Shown here: positions 46,419 to 56,251 of the stretch, piece by piece
Position numbering within the stretch: position 1 is the first letter of the stretch
Layout: the number at the start of each line of letters is the position of its first letter
Assembly (NCBI GenBank): GCA_016932255.1
Contig: JAFGDE010000015.1
Span: 93,694 to 157,693, forward strand
Reading direction: 5' to 3'
DNA length: 64,000 nucleotides
DNA from: Candidatus Saganbacteria bacterium
GTDB taxonomy: Bacteria; Margulisbacteria; WOR-1; O2-12-FULL-45-9
Notes under the pieces: model-generated
Database searches by the model: none
Seen by the model: only the letters and a program-made list of their open reading frames with translations
What the model was told of the DNA's origin: nothing
Translations under genes and position numbers: made by a program

Positions 46419-48089
46419 ATGACAAACAACATTATCTTCGGAGTTTTGGGCGGCCTGGGCCTATTCCTCTTCGGCATGAAGAACATGTCTGAAGGCCTGC
46501 AAAAGATAGCCGGCCAGGGCATGCGCAAGATACTGGAACTGCTGACCAAAACGACCATTGCCGGGGTCGCGGTCGGCGCGGCGGTCACCGCTATCATCCA
46601 GAGCAGTTCGGCCACGACCGTGATGCTGATCGGGTTCGTCCAGGCCGGCCTGATGACGCTGAAACAGTCAATTGGCGTTGTTTACGGCGCCAACATCGGC
46701 ACGACCATTACCGCCCAGATCATTGCTTTCAAGATCCATAAATACGCCCTGCCCGCTATCGGTCTGGGCGTTTTCCTTTACTTCTTCTTTCCTAAAAGAA
46801 AGCTTAAGCACTTTGGACAGATCCTGCTTGGTTTTGGCATGCTCTTCTTCGGACTGGCCATTATGTCGGAGGTCTTTATTCCGCTCAAACAAAGCCCCGA
46901 GTTCCGTCAATTGTTCGTTCTGTTCAGCCGCAACCCCCTGTTGGCAGTGCTGACCGGCACAGCCCTGACCATGATCGTACAGAGCAGCTCAGCAACGGTC
47001 GGCATCACCATGGCCCTGGCCGGAGCCGGCCTGCTCGATTTCGTCACGGCCTTTGCTGTTGTTCTGGGCGACAATATCGGCACGACCATCACCGCCCAGC
47101 TGGCCGCGCTCAACGGCAACATCACGGCCAAGCGCACAGCCTGGGCTCACACCCTTTTCAACCTGTTCGGCGCCGGGTACATGCTGCTCCTGCTCAATGT
47201 CCGGATCGACGGGCAGCCGGTCTTCCTGCATTTCATTAACTTGATCACGCCGGGCAATGCTTTTGCTGGAGAGAATATCGAACGGGCCGTGGCCAACAGC
47301 CACTCGCTCTTTAATATCTTCAACTGCATTATCTTTATCCCTCTGGCCGGGGTGATGGCTTTTGCCGTCACAAAACTTGTCCGGGGAGAGGTGGAGGTAA
47401 TCGAGCACGGCACAAAATACCTTGACGACCGCATGCTGGTCACGCCGGAGATCGCTATCGGCCAGGCCAAGAAAGAGATCAGCCGCATGGCCGGATACGC
47501 CAAGGACCAGCTCAACATGTCGATCGAGGCCGTATTCGTCAAAAAACACCGCGAGCGCGAAAGGCTGTTCGAGAAGATCAAGCGGCGGGAGGAAGCGGTC
47601 AACTTGTTGGAGAGAGAGATCTCATCTTTCCTGGTCCGCATCGATCAGGAATCGATCACCGAGCAATTGGCCAAGACCACCGCAGCCTACCTCCACTTGA
47701 TACATGATATCGAACGCATCGGCGATATTTCCGAGAACATCGTTGACCTGGTCGTGCTCAAAGAGGAAGAGAACATCAAGTTCTCGGAAACAGGCAGCGC
47801 CGAGGTCAGGACGCTGAGCCAGCTGGTCGATAAGGCCATGGACAGGTCCTTCCGGGCATTTGATCAATGGAACAAGCAATTAGCCGAAGAGGCGATCGAA
47901 CTTGAAGGCAGGATCGACGCGACGGAACAGCTTTACCGCGACAACCATATATTCCGCTGCGGCCAGGCGACCTGCGACCCAAAAGCCGGGATAGTCTTCC
48001 TCGATATCCTGAGCAATCTGGAGCGAGCCGGCGACCATTTGCACAATATCGCCCAGAAGATCCTGGAATTGAACTCCTTCGACACTTAA
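46419..48089 (+). CDS. Na/Pi cotransporter family protein with PhoU-like C-terminus
   Basis: Two QSSSAT repeats (AIIQSSSATTVMLIGF, MIVQSSSATVGITMAL); YGANIGTTITAQ; C-terminal PhoU helices. Confidence 0.93.
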   Translation: MTNNIIFGVLGGLGLFLFGMKNMSEGLQKIAGQGMRKILELLTKTTIAGVAVGAAVTAIIQSSSATTVMLIGFVQAGLMTLKQSIGVVYGANIGTTITAQIIAFKIHKYALPAIGLGVFLYFFFPKRKLKHFGQILLGFGMLFFGLAIMSEVFIPLKQSPEFRQLFVLFSRNPLLAVLTGTALTMIVQSSSATVGITMALAGAGLLDFVTAFAVVLGDNIGTTITAQLAALNGNITAKRTAWAHTLFNLFGAGYMLLLLNVRIDGQPVFLHFINLITPGNAFAGENIERAVANSHSLFNIFNCIIFIPLAGVMAFAVTKLVRGEVEVIEHGTKYLDDRMLVTPEIAIGQAKKEISRMAGYAKDQLNMSIEAVFVKKHRERERLFEKIKRREEAVNLLEREISSFLVRIDQESITEQLAKTTAAYLHLIHDIERIGDISENIVDLVVLKEEENIKFSETGSAEVRTLSQLVDKAMDRSFRAFDQWNKQLAEEAIELEGRIDATEQLYRDNHIFRCGQATCDPKAGIVFLDILSNLERAGDHLHNIAQKILELNSFDT

Positions 48090-48169
48090 GGGGCCGCACA
48101 GCCCTCATTTAAAAACCTTTATGTTTCTGTTATAATGCTGCTGGATCGATTGTCTGGAAAGCATTATCT

Positions 48170-49840
48170 ATGACTGACAACATATTATTCGGCGTGATCG
48201 GCGGCCTCGGCTTATTCCTTTTCGGCATGCACATCATGTCCGAAGGCCTGCAGAAAATAGCCGGCCGCAGCATGCGCAGGATCCTGGAAATGCTGACCAA
48301 GACAACCATCGGCGGCATTGCGGTCGGTGCGGCGGTCACCGCTATCATCCAGAGCAGCTCAGCTCCCACCGTCATGCTGATCGGCTTTGTCCAGGCCGGT
48401 CTAATGACCCTGAGACAATCCATCGGCGTTATTCTCGGCGCCAATATTGGCACGACTATCACCGCGCAGATAATCGCCTTTAAGATCCATCAATATGCCC
48501 TGCCCTGCATCGGCCTGGGAGTGCTGCTGAACTTCTTCATTCCCAGAAAGACCTTCAAGTATTTCGGTCAGTTCTTGCTCGGCTTTGGCATGCTATTTTT
48601 CGGCCTGGCCATTATGACAAGTGTGTTCGAGCCGTTGAAAACCTCGCCTGAATTCCAGCAGCTGTTCGTCACCTTCAGCAAGAACCCCCTGCTGGCCCTG
48701 CTGACCGGCATGGTCCTGACCATGATCATTCAGAGCAGCTCGGCCACTGTCGGCATCACCATGGCCCTAGCCGGCGTCGGTCTGCTTGATTTTGTCACGG
48801 CCTTTGCCGTCATATTGGGTGATAATATCGGCACGACCATCACCGCTCAGCTGGCCGCCCTGAACGCTAATATAACGGCCAAGCGGACTGCCTGGGCCCA
48901 CACGCTCTTTAAGGTTTTTGGCGCTGCTTATATGCTCGCTTTATTGGGCATTCAAATCAACGGAAAACCCGCCTTCCTGTATTTTGTGGACCTGATCACC
49001 CCTGGCAATGTCTGGGCAGGCCAGAATATAGAGCGGCATGTCGCCAACACGCATACAATATTCAACGTGCTCAACTGCCTGATCTTCATGCCGCTGGCCG
49101 GTTTTATGGTTTTCATCGTGACCAAGCTTGTCAGGGGCGAGGTCGAGGTCATTGAGCACGGCACAAAATACCTTGATGAGCGGATGCTGGTCACACCGGA
49201 GATCGCCATCGGCCAGGCAAAAAAGGAGATCAGCCGCATGGCTCATTACGCCAAGGAACAGTTAAGCATGTCGGTTGAATCGATCTTTGCCAAAAATAGT
49301 CGTGAAAGAGAGCAATTATTCGAAAAGATCAAGCGCCGCGAGGAAGCCGTAAATTTACTCGAGCGAGAGATCGCTTCTTTCCTGATCCACATCGACCAAC
49401 AGGCGATCACGGAAGAATTGGCCAGAACAACGGCTGCCTACCTTCACCTGATACATGATATCGAGCGCATCGGCGATATTTCCGAGAATATCGTTGACCT
49501 GGTCAAGCTCAAAGAGGAGGAGAATATCAAGTTCTCTGACACCGGAAGTAAAGAAGTGACGACCTTAAGCAAGCTGGTCGAAAACGCGATTAATAAGACT
49601 ATTCGGGCTTTCGAAGAATGGAATCGACAGCTGGCCGAGGAGGCGATCGAGTTGGAAGGCAAGATCGACGCCACTGAACAGCTTTATCGCGACAATCATA
49701 TTAGCCGCTGCGGCAAAGCCGAATGTGATCCCAAGGCAGGCATAGTCTTCCTGGATATCCTCAGCAATCTGGAGCGCGTCGGCGACCACGCCAATAATAT
49801 CGCGCAAAAGATCCTGGAACTAAATTCCTTCGGTAGTTAA
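48170..49840 (+). CDS. Na/Pi cotransporter family protein, tandem paralogue
   Basis: Same 556-aa length and architecture as 46419..48089. Confidence 0.93.
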   Translation: MTDNILFGVIGGLGLFLFGMHIMSEGLQKIAGRSMRRILEMLTKTTIGGIAVGAAVTAIIQSSSAPTVMLIGFVQAGLMTLRQSIGVILGANIGTTITAQIIAFKIHQYALPCIGLGVLLNFFIPRKTFKYFGQFLLGFGMLFFGLAIMTSVFEPLKTSPEFQQLFVTFSKNPLLALLTGMVLTMIIQSSSATVGITMALAGVGLLDFVTAFAVILGDNIGTTITAQLAALNANITAKRTAWAHTLFKVFGAAYMLALLGIQINGKPAFLYFVDLITPGNVWAGQNIERHVANTHTIFNVLNCLIFMPLAGFMVFIVTKLVRGEVEVIEHGTKYLDERMLVTPEIAIGQAKKEISRMAHYAKEQLSMSVESIFAKNSREREQLFEKIKRREEAVNLLEREIASFLIHIDQQAITEELARTTAAYLHLIHDIERIGDISENIVDLVKLKEEENIKFSDTGSKEVTTLSKLVENAINKTIRAFEEWNRQLAEEAIELEGKIDATEQLYRDNHISRCGKAECDPKAGIVFLDILSNLERVGDHANNIAQKILELNSFGS

Positions 49841-49843
49841 GCC

Positions 49844-50473
49844 TTACTTACTGGCGATCCTAAGACTGAGGTCGTTCTTGGTGCGGGCGCCATATTGATG
49901 AAAAGGCACTGAGGTCCAGGTAAAAATGCTTTTTTGCCAGCTCTGTTTGTTAAGTTTGCCGCCAGGGCTTTTTGTGGCCAGCACTGCCCTCTGTTCAGCC
50001 AGCTCTTTTTCGATCGAGACCGCGGTGATCTGGTCCAGGGCATAACGCATGTTCTCATAATAATGCTGATAGGGTGGCACGCCCTTATACACATAGATCA
50101 GGTCCTTGATATCACCTGTCTTGCGGAACTTTTTGTAATAAGAGGTTGTGCCGATCAGCTTGGAGGTCTCATAGATGTTCTCCCAGATCGAGGTAAAGCC
50201 GGTCTTACAGCTATTATATCCGGTCAGGTTCTTGGTCCCCAGGGGATAGCGTTTGCCATAGGAACTTTCTGCTCCGGCAATGGCCACATAAAGGCGGTAA
50301 TCCAGGCCGAATTTATCAGCACAATAAAGTATCTCTTGCTCATGGCCGCGCAGCGGGCTCCAGGGATAACGGTCAAGGAATTTCTTCAGCTTGACCGCGC
50401 GCAGATCTTTAGCCACAACCATTGTAGTGGCCAAAAGAAACGCGCACGCCACTAATAGCGTCTTTTTAAACAT
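49844..50473 (-). CDS. secreted lysozyme-fold / glucosaminidase-like protein
   Basis: FGLDYRLYVAIAGAESSYGKRYPLGTKNLTGY; signal peptide. Confidence 0.6.
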   Translation of the reverse strand: MFKKTLLVACAFLLATTMVVAKDLRAVKLKKFLDRYPWSPLRGHEQEILYCADKFGLDYRLYVAIAGAESSYGKRYPLGTKNLTGYNSCKTGFTSIWENIYETSKLIGTTSYYKKFRKTGDIKDLIYVYKGVPPYQHYYENMRYALDQITAVSIEKELAEQRAVLATKSPGGKLNKQSWQKSIFTWTSVPFHQYGARTKNDLSLRIASK

Positions 50474-50513
50474 AATTATCTGTTCTCCAGCAAGAAGGCA
50501 TTACGAGGTCGCA

Positions 50514-50759
50514 TTATAGACTGATGTATTCCCACTCTTCGTTGATATTATTATAACATAAACTGCCACAATAATTATCGTCAAGGTCAAAAAAATCATA
50601 TCTGGACAAGGTTGAGTTGTAGGTCGGGTATCCTTTGATCTTATAGGTAATATAAAAGGCATCCCACTCCGTCGGGGAATCAACATAATCGCATTGCGCT
50701 AGCACCGGAACCGTCAGCCAGCTAAATAACAGACCTAGCAATAAGAATTTTCTGATCAT
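50514..50759 (-). CDS. small secreted hypothetical protein (81 aa)
   Basis: ORF with signal-peptide-like N-terminus. Confidence 0.5.
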   Translation of the reverse strand: MIRKFLLLGLLFSWLTVPVLAQCDYVDSPTEWDAFYITYKIKGYPTYNSTLSRYDFFDLDDNYCGSLCYNNINEEWEYISL

Positions 50760-50859
50760 TGATCCACCCGGGTATTCTTCCTGATTTAGAGGGCCGGATT
50801 TCAGCCAATGGCAATATTACTTGATTAGGCCTTTAACCAGCTTGTATAATCAAAAGACC

Positions 50860-51423
50860 ATGAAAAAGATCGTGCTGGCTTCCGCTTCGCCAAGGAGACG
50901 GCAATTGCTTAAGAAAATAGCCCGCTCGGTCACGGTTTCGCCCAGTCGTGTCGACGAAACAAGGATCAAGGCCCAAAGTCCTGAAACCTTTGCGGTCAAA
51001 GCCGCGCTGGCCAAAGCCAGGGACATGGCCAAACACTTTAAGAAAGCCCTGATCATCGGCGCGGACACGATCGTTGTTCTGGGCCAAAAGATCCTGGGCA
51101 AGCCTAAAGATAAGCAACATGCTCTCAAGATGCTAAAAAGCCTGAGCGGCCGCACCCATAAGGTCATTACAGGCATCTGCGTTATCGATTCAGCGACCGG
51201 GAAGGCCGCAGCTGATTTTGTCGTCACCAAGGTCAAGATGAAGAAAGTCCCGCTTAAGGAGATCCAGGCTTATGTTGAGAGCGGCCGGCCGCTGGACAAG
51301 GCCGGCGCTTACGGCATCCAGGAGATCGAAGAGATCTTTATCGACAGGATCGAGGGTGACTATGATAATGTTGTCGGCCTGCCGGTCCTGCGGCTCAAGG
51401 AATTGCTCGATAGCCTGAAATAA
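50860..51423 (+). CDS. maf: Maf-like nucleotide pyrophosphatase
   Basis: MKKIVLASASPRRRQLLKKI; GADTIVVLGQKILGKPKD; GAYGIQE. Confidence 0.95.
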   Translation: MKKIVLASASPRRRQLLKKIARSVTVSPSRVDETRIKAQSPETFAVKAALAKARDMAKHFKKALIIGADTIVVLGQKILGKPKDKQHALKMLKSLSGRTHKVITGICVIDSATGKAAADFVVTKVKMKKVPLKEIQAYVESGRPLDKAGAYGIQEIEEIFIDRIEGDYDNVVGLPVLRLKELLDSLK

Positions 51424-51472
51424 TATCTCCATTTATCTTGGCTCAAAAGCACAAATCAAGTAAAATAAGACC

Positions 51473-53176
51473 ATGAGCCAGAGCATAAACATCCTGCCTG
51501 AAGACCTGATCAATAAAATCGCAGCCGGTGAGGTCATCGAACGGCCGGCCTCAGTGGTTAAGGAATTGATCGAGAACGCGATCGACGCCAAGGCTTCCAG
51601 GATCAAGGTCGAGATACAGCAGGCCGGCAGAAAATTGATCCGTGTCAGCGATAACGGCGCAGGCATGAGCAAAGCAGACCTGCAGCTGGCGGTCGAGCGT
51701 CACGCGACCTCCAAGCTCAGCGACCTGAACGATCTTTTTAACATCAAGAGCCTGGGTTTCCGGGGCGAGGCCCTGCCCTCGATCGCCAGTGTTTCGATCA
51801 TGGAACTGATCAGCCGGGAAAGCAGCAGCTCAAGCGGCACAGAGCTCAGGCTGGAAGGCGGCAAACGCATTGACCTTGAGGACTTCGGCAGCCCGACTGG
51901 AACCAGTGTAACGGTCAAAGACCTGTTCTTTAATACTCCGGCCCGCAAGAAGTTCCTTAAATCTCCGGCCACGGAAATGGGCCACATCGGCGACATTGTG
52001 GCCAAGTACGCCCTGGCCAGGCCAGAGATCGCTTTTGAACTTGTTTCAGACGGGAAACCCCTGCTCTCTTCGCCAGGTTCGGGCAAACTGGCGGACGCGG
52101 TCATTGCGATCTACGGCATTGACCTGCTCAAGAACCTGATCGAAAGCGAGCAGACCTTTAAGAACATCAAGGTCGCCGGCCTGATCAGCCGCCCCACTCT
52201 GACGCGGCTGGACCGCAGTTATGAGACCTTCTTTGTCAACGGACGCTATGTTAAGAACTTTTTATTGAACAAGGCGTTGGAACAAGCCTACCGCACCCTG
52301 ATCCCGAACAATCGTTTTCCAGCGGCGGTTATTTTTCTGGAGATCGATCCCAAACACATCGATGTTAACGTGCATCCGACCAAAAAAGAGATCAAGTTCA
52401 GCCGGACCCAAGAGGTCATGGATGCGGTCAGGGAATTCGGCCGCACAGCTTTAAGCAAGGTCGTTGAGGCTCCCCTGCCGCCGGCAACAGAGGACAGCTG
52501 GACCCCGCCGGCTGAAGGCCGCTGGCAGGCGGCCATGGCTGACGCCCTGTTTCCCGAAGGCTTGTCAACTGAAGAGATAAAACATTTTGAAGCAGATCGA
52601 TCCTTGCCCATCCAGCCGGTCTATCAGCATAATAATACTTATATTATTTGCAAGGACGGACCGGACCTTGTGTTGATCGACCAGCACGCTGCTCATGAGC
52701 GGGTCCTCTATGACCAGCTAAGCGAAAAATCAGGCGAGCCCGGCAGTCAGCCGCTGCTTTCACCTGAAACCCTTGAGTTCACGGCCACAGAGTTCTCAAC
52801 ACTTCAGGAGAACATCGCTTATTTGCAGGAGCTTGGTTTTGATGCAGAAGAGTTCGGCAACAATTCTTTTCGAATAAGATCGTTCCCGTCAACTTTGAGC
52901 AACAGGCCGGCCAAAGAACTGCTGCTTGATATTGCTGTGGAACTGCAACAGTTGGGCAAATCAGCCCAACTTGAGGCCAAACAGGAGAATATTAGAAAAC
53001 TGATCGCCTGCCACAGCGCGATCAAGGCCGGCGATAAATTGAGCTTTGCAGAAATGCATCAATTGATCGCCCAGCTGCTGAAGACGGAAAATCCCCTGAC
53101 CTGCCCGCACGGCCGGCCCACCATGATCAGATTGACGCTTGCAGAATTTGAAAAACGCTTTAAAAGAAGCGGCTAG
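51473..53176 (+). CDS. mutL: DNA mismatch repair protein MutL
   Basis: INILPEDLINKIAAGEVIERPASVVKELIENAIDA; GFRGEALPSIASVS. Confidence 0.97.
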   Translation: MSQSINILPEDLINKIAAGEVIERPASVVKELIENAIDAKASRIKVEIQQAGRKLIRVSDNGAGMSKADLQLAVERHATSKLSDLNDLFNIKSLGFRGEALPSIASVSIMELISRESSSSSGTELRLEGGKRIDLEDFGSPTGTSVTVKDLFFNTPARKKFLKSPATEMGHIGDIVAKYALARPEIAFELVSDGKPLLSSPGSGKLADAVIAIYGIDLLKNLIESEQTFKNIKVAGLISRPTLTRLDRSYETFFVNGRYVKNFLLNKALEQAYRTLIPNNRFPAAVIFLEIDPKHIDVNVHPTKKEIKFSRTQEVMDAVREFGRTALSKVVEAPLPPATEDSWTPPAEGRWQAAMADALFPEGLSTEEIKHFEADRSLPIQPVYQHNNTYIICKDGPDLVLIDQHAAHERVLYDQLSEKSGEPGSQPLLSPETLEFTATEFSTLQENIAYLQELGFDAEEFGNNSFRIRSFPSTLSNRPAKELLLDIAVELQQLGKSAQLEAKQENIRKLIACHSAIKAGDKLSFAEMHQLIAQLLKTENPLTCPHGRPTMIRLTLAEFEKRFKRSG

Positions 53177-53700
53177 AACAGCAACCTGCTTTTGCTATAA
53201 CACGACGGAGCAGTCCTCAGGATCTGGCCAATCCTTTGCTGCAATGGACCATCTTCAATTCTGGATAAATGACGCAGTATCTTTTGCGCTTGAGCTCTAA
53301 GGGGATAGAGCACTTCCACGAACTCGGTCTCTCTGCCGTTATAATTCTCAAACAGGGTCATGCCGCCAAGTTTTTTATCGTTCAGATATGCCGCCAGCTC
53401 AGTTACCGCGGCATCATGAAAAGCTTCCTGGCGCAGGATAATGGCCTCGGCCAGCGGCTGCAAGGCCCTGGGCCCTTTCACCACCAAAGCAATAAGGCCT
53501 TTTAATGAAAGCCTGCCGGATAAAAAACGGTCCTCAAGATTACGCTCAACAGCTCGTTCCAAGTTGAACGTACGCGGCATGGAGACCATCAAACGTGCCA
53601 AGCCCCAGGCACTGGTGTGCTGGCTGTGCAAACGGGTCTCGCGGCTGCGCAGTAGATTGATCGGCCGCCAGAAAGCTGTTTTAAAACTTGATATTTTCAT
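53173..53700 (-). CDS. hypothetical protein
   Basis: 175-aa ORF overlapping mutL stop by 4 bp, convergent. Confidence 0.5.
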   Translation of the reverse strand: MKISSFKTAFWRPINLLRSRETRLHSQHTSAWGLARLMVSMPRTFNLERAVERNLEDRFLSGRLSLKGLIALVVKGPRALQPLAEAIILRQEAFHDAAVTELAAYLNDKKLGGMTLFENYNGRETEFVEVLYPLRAQAQKILRHLSRIEDGPLQQRIGQILRTAPSCYSKSRLLF

Positions 53701-53963
53701 GATACTTTTCTTTCGGCCGTTCAGCTGACGGATTTCAGTGTCGGGATTGAGACGGTTTGGGTTCTAGGTTCTGGGTTCTGGCATATAAATTAATAGATTC
53801 ATTTAATTATATTAGAGTAGTAAAAAAATATGATCATAGGATCCAGGGCCACAGAACCTAGTACCTAGAACCCAGAACCTGGCAGGCTGGTAATGAAATT
53901 GCTTTGAAATTTGACAGATATTTGCCTGTCTGATAGACTCGCTATGTTCCGGGAGGTAAAATT

Positions 53964-56138
53964 TTGGCTAAAAAACTTGTAATTGTTGAGTCACCGGCCA
54001 AGGCCAGGACCTTGAAAAAGTTCCTGGGTCAGGGTTTTGAAGTTGCTGCCTGCGGCGGACATGTCCGCGATCTGCCGCCAAAATCCCTTGGCGTAAAAAT
54101 AGACCAGGATTTCTCGCCCAGCTACAAGATCATCAAGGGCAAGGAAAAGATCATCAAAGACCTCAAGAAGTCGGCGGCCAAGGCTGAGATCATTTTCCTG
54201 GCGCCCGATCCCGACCGCGAAGGCGAAGCTATTGCCTGGCACCTGATGACGATCCTTGACGGCGACGATAAGGTCAAGCGCATCGAATTCCATGAAATCA
54301 CCAAGGAAGCCGTGACCAGCGCGGTCAAACATCCGCGCAAGATCGACATGGCCCGGGTCAATGCCCAGCAAGCTCGCCGCATCCTCGACCGTTTGGTCGG
54401 CTACAAGCTCAGTCCTCTGCTCTGGAAAAAGGTCAGAAAAGGCCTGTCCGCCGGACGGGTGCAGTCAGTAGCCGTGCGCCTGATCTGCGAGCGCGAAGAA
54501 AAGATCCAGGCTTTCAAGGCCGAGGAATATTGGGATATCATCGCCAAGCTCAGTAATGAGGAAAAAGCCGAGTTCACGGCCAGGCTGGCAGCCAAAGGCG
54601 ATGAACCCCTCGGTGTCCGGCCCAAAGAAAAAGGCAGGGCCATCGGCTCGGAAGCCGAAGCAAAACAAATACTTAAAGAACTTGAAGGCGCCAGCTTTTC
54701 CATCTCTGAGATCAAGAAAAAGGAACAGCAGCGCCACGCTCCTCCGCCCTTTATCACCAGCACCCTGCAGCAGGAAGCTGCCCGCAAGCTTGGTTTTTCA
54801 GCCAAGAAGACAATGATGCTGGCGCAAAAACTCTACGAGGGCGTCGATCTCAAGGGCGAAGGCCGCGTCGGTCTTATCACTTATATGCGAACTGATTCCG
54901 TGCGCATTGCCCATGAAGCTGAAGACGCGGTCCGCGAACATATCGCCGCTAATTTCGGCAAAGAATACCTGCCGGAAATACCTCAGCGTTATAAAAAGAA
55001 GAAACAGGCCCAGGACGCTCACGAAGCCATCCGGCCGACCTCGGTCAAACGCCAGCCTGACAGCATCAAGGACAGCCTGAAACCTGACGAGTTCAGGCTC
55101 TACGACCTGATCTGGAAGCGTTTTGTTGCCTGCCAGATGAACTCCGCGGTCTTTGACCAGACATCCATCGATATCAACGCGGGCGAATACCGCTTCCGCG
55201 CGACCGGTTCCGTGCTCAAGTTCGACGGTTTCATCAAGGTCTATTTGGAAAGCGAAGATGACGACGAAGAAAAGGAGATGGCCGGCACCTTGCCCCTGCT
55301 CAAGGATAACGAAGTCATCAGCTTGATCGAGCTCAAGCCGGAGCAGCATTTCACCCAGCCGCCGCCGCGATATAATGAGGCGTCCCTGGTCAAGGAACTG
55401 GAAAAACGCGGCATCGGCCGGCCATCGACCTACGCGCCGATCATGTCGACCATCCAGGACCGCGGCTATGTGGAAAAAGAAGGCAAGGCGCTCAAGCCCA
55501 CCGAGATCGGCACGACGGTCAATGGCTTGCTGGTCAAGCATTTCCCGCGCATCATGGACATCAAGTTCACCGCCCACATGGAGGACGACTTGGACGATAT
55601 AGTGGCCGAGAAGATGGAGTGGGTCAAGGCGCTCGAGGAATTCTACGAACCTTTTGCCCAGAACCTGGCCAAAGCCGAGGTCAAGATGGAAAAGGTCAAG
55701 AAAGAGATCAAGACCAACGAGGTCTGCCCTGACTGCGGCAAGCCCCTGGTCATCAGGCAGGGCCGCTACGGCGATTTCATGGCTTGTTCCGGTTATCCCA
55801 AGTGCAAGTTCACCAAAGCGCTGCCCGGCGAAGAGCCCGAGGCCCCGGCAGATGAGGTCTGTGACAAGTGCGGCAGCAAGATGGTTCTCAAGCACAGCCG
55901 CTACGGCAGTTTCCTGGCTTGCTCCGCTTATCCCAAGTGCAAGAATATCAAGCCGATCCTGAAACGCATCGGCGCCCAGTGCCCTAAATGCGGCGGCGAC
56001 CTGGTCGAGCGCCGCACCCGCCGGCGCAGGCTTTTCTACGGCTGCATCAATTATCCAAGATGCGATTATGCCACCTGGCAGCGGCCGGGCACGGAGAAGC
56101 CGAAGAAAAAGGACAAGCAGGAGGATAGTGATGCTTAG
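53964..56138 (+). CDS. topA: DNA topoisomerase I
   Basis: KKLVIVESPAKARTLKKFLG; YMRTDSVRIA; three C-terminal zinc ribbons; TTG start with GGGAGGT SD. Confidence 0.97.
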   Translation: MAKKLVIVESPAKARTLKKFLGQGFEVAACGGHVRDLPPKSLGVKIDQDFSPSYKIIKGKEKIIKDLKKSAAKAEIIFLAPDPDREGEAIAWHLMTILDGDDKVKRIEFHEITKEAVTSAVKHPRKIDMARVNAQQARRILDRLVGYKLSPLLWKKVRKGLSAGRVQSVAVRLICEREEKIQAFKAEEYWDIIAKLSNEEKAEFTARLAAKGDEPLGVRPKEKGRAIGSEAEAKQILKELEGASFSISEIKKKEQQRHAPPPFITSTLQQEAARKLGFSAKKTMMLAQKLYEGVDLKGEGRVGLITYMRTDSVRIAHEAEDAVREHIAANFGKEYLPEIPQRYKKKKQAQDAHEAIRPTSVKRQPDSIKDSLKPDEFRLYDLIWKRFVACQMNSAVFDQTSIDINAGEYRFRATGSVLKFDGFIKVYLESEDDDEEKEMAGTLPLLKDNEVISLIELKPEQHFTQPPPRYNEASLVKELEKRGIGRPSTYAPIMSTIQDRGYVEKEGKALKPTEIGTTVNGLLVKHFPRIMDIKFTAHMEDDLDDIVAEKMEWVKALEEFYEPFAQNLAKAEVKMEKVKKEIKTNEVCPDCGKPLVIRQGRYGDFMACSGYPKCKFTKALPGEEPEAPADEVCDKCGSKMVLKHSRYGSFLACSAYPKCKNIKPILKRIGAQCPKCGGDLVERRTRRRRLFYGCINYPRCDYATWQRPGTEKPKKKDKQEDSDA

Positions 56139-56232
56139 AGAGTTCTTTACCCGCAACATCGGCCTCAAGGCCCTGGCCCTGGTCCTGGCCATCGTCCTCT
56201 GGGCCATTGCCCGCTATTGGGTCATTCGCTAA
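56131..56232 (+). CDS. 33-aa single-TM protein, YbbR/CdaR N-terminus-like: MLREFFTRNIGLKALALVLAIVLWAIARYWVIR
   Basis: Overlaps topA stop (coupled); matches NxxLKxLALxLAxxLW pattern. Confidence 0.55.
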   Translation: MLREFFTRNIGLKALALVLAIVLWAIARYWVIR

Positions 56233-56251
56233 GCCGGGAACAAGGCGGTTT

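Noticed and set aside
48090-48169. Pho box upstream of the second Na/Pi transporter
   Set aside because: Only a TATAAT and no 11-bp-phased GTTAC repeats.
54798-56207. 469-aa antisense ORF over topA
   Set aside because: Complement of a confident topA gene; no protein-family signature; typical GC-codon shadow ORF.
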